From Diplonema japonicum (Eukaryota > Euglenozoa > Diplonemea > Diplonemida > Diplonemidae): 64,000 bases of DNA. Below the pieces are notes generated by a model, which worked only from the letters and a program-made list of their open reading frames with translations, searched no databases and was not told the origin of the DNA. Below, piece by piece: positions 59,553 to 64,000 of the stretch (position 1 is its first letter; the number at the start of each line of letters is the position of its first letter). The translations under genes and the position numbers were made by a program. Where the stretch lies: positions 434,001 to 498,000 of the forward strand of contig OZ025653.1 in the NCBI GenBank assembly GCA_964019335.1, read 5' to 3'.

Positions 59553-59761
59553 CTATTAAAGGGGCAGAGAAGCACTGTGTGGAAGAAAGGAAAAGGGGGG
59601 GGGGAAAGAAAAATAATTAGGTGAGTGAAAGAAGTTACCTCGAAGTCAAAAAAAAGGGGGGGAGATGGGGGAGAAAAAAAAAAGAAAAGAAAAAAAGGGA
59701 AGAACGTATGGAAATTTTCGACACACAATATAAAAAAAAAAAAAAAAAAGGCAGGACATTA

Positions 59762-61227
59762 CTATTTGTAATCAGCAAGGGCGTTGTTGGCGGCAGACTG
59801 GGCCTCTTCGACAGCCTTAGGGTCCTCACCGATAATGGAGACAGTGATGGTTGCGTCAACAGGGATTTCCTTTGACCTGTCGGTCCTGGGAATGTGGAAC
59901 ATCACCTCAAAATCGCGCTCTATACCAGACACGGTCATTCCACCACGGCCCAGAAGACGGCCCACCTTGTTTTGTTCAACGTCGAACTTCGTCATCATCT
60001 TTGCGACACCCTCTGCAAGGTCCTCAAGTGTCTCTCTTGCCTTTGCCACGCCCTCCTTTGTCCCGATCAGCTCAACCCTTTTGCTCTCTCCCCTGAAGTC
60101 CGCAGTAACCTCCTCCACGCCTTCAATGTTCCTCACCTTGTCCAACCTAGTCCTCACCCCTCTTGCGCCCCTTTGGTTCAAGTTCACAGTCAGGTACCTC
60201 ACGATTGCCTGGTCAATCATCAACACATCCTTCTCCATCCCAGTGAAGTCAAGCGCCGCCCTTTTTTTTTTTTTTTTTTTTTTTTGTAATTTCATACTTC
60301 AGTTCATCCCTGCACTTTTTGATGGCGTCCTTTGGTCCCCTGATGGTCACTGTCAGCCCAGCTGTATTTTTTCTTAGTTGTATTTTCTTTTTTTGTTGTC
60401 GTTCATACGAAGATCAGCCTGCACCCTGTCACAGTTGTATTTCAGTCTCAGCTGCTCGAGCAAGCACAGCCCGTCGCGTCTTCTGTCAGGCTTTGCGTTG
60501 GGATCAGCGTGTTCTTCCTTTTCTTTCTCCTGCTCCTCTTCGGCCTCTGTCTTCTTCACGGGACGGCGGCGGATAAGGAAGTTGTGCATCTTTGCCTTGT
60601 ACGGCACCTTCACCTCCTCTCGCACGTTCTCCTGTTGTTAACATGTTATTGTTGTTATTGTTGTTTTCTTCTGTCATACAGCAATGATAGTATTGACCAG
60701 CTTCCTTGCGAGCTCAATATTCTCCTTCGACCCTGCGATCTTCACGGTGTCCTTTGACACGTCCAAGATGCACTTGGTCTCTGCCTGGATGTGGTTGACC
60801 CTCTCGCCCTTCGTTCCGATGATGACGTGGTGCGGGACGTTGAAGGGGATGTGCACAGTACCGCACTCCTTCATCCCCTCAAGGAAGTCGGTGATCTCTG
60901 TCTTTGCCTTCTCAACGCACTCACCCTTGCCCATGATGCTGATCTTCTTGGCTTCCTGATCGACCTTGATCAGCCTGCACTGGTACTCCTCCTGCCACTG
61001 CTTCATCAAGGAGACCCTCATGATGGAAGCTGTTTGTGTGTTTTATAAGAGAGCAAAAAGAAGGGAAGAGGCCATCATACCAGCGTTGGGGCCGAATGTG
61101 ACTTCGGTGCGGACGGAGTTCGCTTTGAACTCCTTGATGAGCTCGATGGCTGCCTCGACATTCTCTCTGCTGCCGATGACAACAACCTTGCCCTGCCCCC
61201 TCGTGTAGTTGATGTTTGTGCCGGACT

Positions 61228-61259
<32 letters not shown>

Positions 61260-61790
61260 TTGTGTAAAGTTTCGTACCCTAGTCTGGAGGAGCTGGATTT
61301 GCGACCCACCGGACCCAATGAACTCGCCCCCGCATTCGGGGTCGATCTCGATCTCCTCCACGTACTGTGAGTGTGTATTTGTTGTGTTGTAGCTCTGCAT
61401 ACCCTGTTCTCGGCAGCCTTCTGCAAGATCTCCCCCACAGCGCTTGCGCAGTCTGCGCACTCGCTCCCCTTGATGACAACCTCGCCTTCCATCCTCCTTA
61501 CATCAATCACGACTCCGAAGTCCTCCTCAATCTGCCTCACAGTAGCGCCACCCGGCCCCACAATGTCGCTTATCAGATTCTTGTCCACCTCAAGCGTCTT
61601 CTTCGGGATGGCCTCGTTGATTGTCCTGATCTTCATCTCCAGCACATTCCTCTCCTCGCTCTGGAGTTTTTTTTTTTTAGAGGGGAAAAAAAAAAGGGGT
61701 GGGGAACCTTAGCGTTGATCTTCTGGGACTTCTCCCTAACTGGGCCTGTCTGGAATTCCTCCATCTTTTTATCTTTTTTCTGTGTGATTT

Positions 61791-61822
<32 letters not shown>

Positions 61823-62678
61823 TTTCCCTTCCTGTTTTGAAGGATATCCATACCGCCCTCTCTGCTTGGATGGACGCCACGATCTCGTTGATTTCCGTGT
61901 TGATCTTAGCCTTCTTTGCGTCCTTGGCATCCCTTTCCTCTGGCTTGGGCACGGGGTACTTGGTGTCGAGCTCTTTGTTGAGCCTTTCCTTGTCCTTCTG
62001 CAGCTGGGCTTTTTCGGCGGCCTTCTTGATGGCAATGGTTTCGTACTCAGAAAGCTTCTTGACAGCTTCGTCAAGGGCAGTCTTGGAGGTGTGGTAGGCG
62101 GTGATCTTGTCTTTCGACTGCTGCAACTGGCGGCGTTCCTTGCGAAGCTGCTTGATGACAGAATCGTGGTTTTTCTCCTCAGCGGACTTCAGCTTCTTCT
62201 CAAGCGCCTTCATGGAGTGGTCGATGTCCATGTGGGACTTGTGAGTGAGGGCGCTTTGGGTGGCGGTGACCTGTTTCTTGAGAGTTTCGATCTTTTTCCC
62301 AGCAGACTCGATCTCACCGAGGAGAGATCTGCATTCCCTTTCCACCGGTTCCAGGTCAAACACAACAAGCTTAATTCTGTCCATGATGAGATTTCTGTTG
62401 ATCCTTGACTTTTGGTCGCCGTCTGTGAGGCTCTGCATCTTGCCGTGGAGGACGTCCTTTTCCCTGTGGAGCTGGTCAAGCTTGTCGTCGAAAGCGTTGA
62501 GCATACTCTTCTGCTTCGGGTTCTCCTCCTTCATGAGTGTGTCCTTTTCCGTCCTGAGCTTCTTGAGTTCCGTTCGCACCTCAACAAGCTGCTTCGTGAC
62601 CTCTTTCTCCTCCAAAAACTTCTGCAACACCGACTCATCCCGCACATGTTCAAAGCTCTGATTCATTTTCAGTGCCAT
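59762..62678 (-). CDS. Bfr1-like coiled coil fused to a vigilin/Scp160-like multi-KH RNA-binding protein
   Basis: Nine exons: 61854-62678, 61708-61779, 61403-61660, 61278-61364, 61081-61225, 60680-61029, 60409-60631, 60298-60361 and 59762-60260. Introns are 74, 47, 38, 52, 51, 48, 47 and 37 nt; six donors are GTATG, one GTACG, one GTTCC. Total 840 aa. Residues 1-280: coiled coil resembling Bfr1 (RNLIMDRIKLVVFDLEPV), ending with a conserved basic block made by splicing (MEEFQTGPVREKSQKINAK). Then about seven KH units, three with a G-x-x-G loop (IVGPGGATV, IIGTKGERV, LLGRGGMTV), one GSGG (FIGSGGSQI) and three degenerate. Known: yeast Bfr1 and the vigilin Scp160 act together on polysomes at the ER. 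Inferred: mRNA binding and ER-linked translation. Confidence 0.9.
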
Positions 62679-63826
62679 CTTTTTATATTTCTTTTTTTTT
62701 TTTTTTTTTTTATATTTCTAGGGAATCGTTACTGTTAGCATGGGCGGACAAGAATAACCACACATAGATTGGAAAAGAAAGAAAAATCGAGTGAGGGGGG
62801 GGGGGGGGGGTAATAAGAAAAAAAGGAGACGAATGCTTTTTTTTGGGGGGGGAGGGGATAGGGTTTTGCCTTTTGTTCATCTCCTTGTTCAATTTGTGTG
62901 AAAAAAAAAGAGGGGGAGGACGGAAGGGGAGAAAAAAAAAGAAGTAAAAATAAAAAAAAGAAGAAAAAAAAACAGGGCATTTTCTTTTTTTTCCCATATA
63001 TTCTTCTGGAAAAGATGGGGAATGGCATCGCATAAAAACAAAGGAATAAAAATTAAAATAAAAAGGAAGGGAGGCGGGCAGGGGGAGAGGGGGGGACGTG
63101 TAGGACCGACGAAGAGCTGAGCGGGACTTGTTTTCCTTATTCTTTTTTTTTCTTACCCCCATCCCCCTATTTTTCCCCCCCCTCTTAGGTTCTTCACTAC
63201 CCTTTTAACACTGTGCCATATTCTTTTTTTTGTATCAGTTAGCACCCACCAAGTCTGGGGAGGGGAGGCAGGGGAAAATAAAAATAAAATAAAAAAGTGG
63301 GGTTTCTTTTTTTTTCTTTTTTTTTTCCTTCCTTTTTTTTCTCGAGGAAGATGACACCTGAGCAGGAACACGCAAGCAAGGTACGTCATTTATTTCTTTT
63401 TAAAAAAAAAATGAAAATTTTATCCCCCCCTCCCCCTCCCCATCCGTTGTCACAACAACGTTGTAATAAAGTTGTGTTACTGTGTCCCCCCCCCCCCCCC
63501 CCCTCGTCTTATTTGTCCTGCTTCATCTCCGTGCAGTTAAGCAGTGCCGAGGGGGGGAGAGATTGTTAAAAGTTCAAAACATGCACAAGATGCGTGAAGA
63601 AGAAAAAAAAAAATAATAGTAAAAAACCAGCAAGGAAACAAAAACAAAAAACAAGATAAAAAGATGCACAGGGGGGGGGGGGGGGGGGGGGGGGGGTGTT
63701 TGGGGGTGAGGGGGGAATGAAAAGTCAATCGAGTCCCGCGCAGCTTGCCCAATTTCTTTTTTTAAAAGTGACATCAGCCCACTAGTATAGCACAAAAAAA
63801 AATTTTCTTTCGTGTTTTTTTGTCAC

Positions 63827-63863
<37 letters not shown>

Positions 63864-64000
63864 CCCCCCCCCCCCCCCCCCCCCCCCAACAACAGGTTTC
63901 TTCGTGAAAAGAAAAAATATCAGACCCAAAGAAAAGAACACACTTCCCATCCCCCCTGATAAAATGACATTGTCCCACCCCACATTCTTTTATTTTTTTT
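62679..64000. other. Homopolymer-rich spacer at the right end
   Basis: G-tracts at 62798-62810 and 63671-63696, C-tracts 63487-63503 and 63861-63887, (CT)n 63830-63860. A plus-strand piece at 63351 reads MTPEQEHASK then GTACGT, but leads to only about 20 codons. No minus-strand gene is found. Confidence 0.6.
63830..63860. repeat. (CT)n microsatellite joined to a C-tract
   Basis: About 15 CT units followed directly by a C-tract of about 27 nt. Confidence 0.95.

Noticed and set aside
63351-63569. Plus-strand start MTPEQEHASK followed by GTACGT and a T/C-rich acceptor
   Set aside because: It would give a protein of only about 20 residues, on the opposite strand to all others, inside simple-sequence DNA. 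Kept only as a note.
1-64000. CRISPR arrays, bacterial operons, rRNA genes
   Set aside because: No regularly spaced repeats, no Shine-Dalgarno pattern and no rRNA core sequences were seen; the DNA is eukaryotic with spliceosomal introns.

Overview
The window is nuclear DNA of a compact-gene protist. Twenty-three well-supported protein genes and two weaker small ones all read on the minus strand, in one unbroken head-to-tail series. I found no gene I trust on the plus strand. Protein-coding exons are balanced in composition, while almost all non-coding DNA (spacers and introns) is filled with homopolymer runs of A, T, G or C, up to about 46 nt. I reconstructed 31 introns by matching reading frames and protein families. 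Most are 35-77 nt, 23 of 31 begin GTATG, and several end in a poly-A stretch followed by AG, with no pyrimidine tract. A long one-way gene array with tiny introns and transposons sitting in introns suggests a euglenozoan, most likely a diplonemid, in which such arrays are co-transcribed and resolved by spliced-leader trans-splicing. This identification is inference: no rRNA, spliced-leader RNA or diagnostic tRNA is present.

Layout, left to right (transcription runs right to left). 0-10.4 kb: the 5' part of a very large IPT/EF-hand/coiled-coil/PDZ protein, a PPR-like mitochondrial protein, a 3.5-kb homopolymer-rich gap, and a mitochondrial carrier. 10.8-20.2 kb: RPA2, an ankyrin protein, a selenium-binding-protein homologue, a lysine-rich unknown, a 38-aa ORF, a second mitochondrial carrier, an ANTH (AP180/CALM) endocytic adaptor and a small coiled-coil protein. 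21-30 kb: a large PTEN phosphatase with added C2 and PH domains, a small spliced gene, a low-complexity acidic protein and a PB1-TPR-MYND-like-UBA protein. 30.6-39.7 kb: a zinc-finger/PDZ/EF-hand gene whose third intron (7.17 kb) holds a full-length non-LTR retrotransposon (OTU-protease ORF1, endonuclease-RT ORF2) plus an older, internally deleted relative. 39.8-47.8 kb: a GNAT acetyltransferase, a five-exon kelch protein and a mitochondrial calcium uniporter (MCU) gene whose second intron holds a 2.13-kb terminal-inverted-repeat element. 48.3-62.7 kb: a basic unknown, a TPR-methyltransferase of bacterial type, a TMEM181/Wntless-like membrane protein, a TLC-domain protein, a 1186-aa coiled-coil protein, and a nine-exon gene joining a Bfr1-like coiled coil to a vigilin/Scp160-like KH array. 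62.7-64 kb is homopolymer-rich and has no convincing gene.

There is no operon logic. Neighbours are unrelated housekeeping, mitochondrial, membrane-traffic and signalling genes, as expected of a polycistronic unit in which order carries little functional meaning. The most interesting points are the two genes that keep their reading frames although transposons have expanded a roughly 45-nt intron to 2.2 kb and another intron to 7.2 kb; the OTU-carrying LINE and its deleted relative; the natural Bfr1-vigilin fusion; and three copies of a 110-bp dispersed sequence in spacers.
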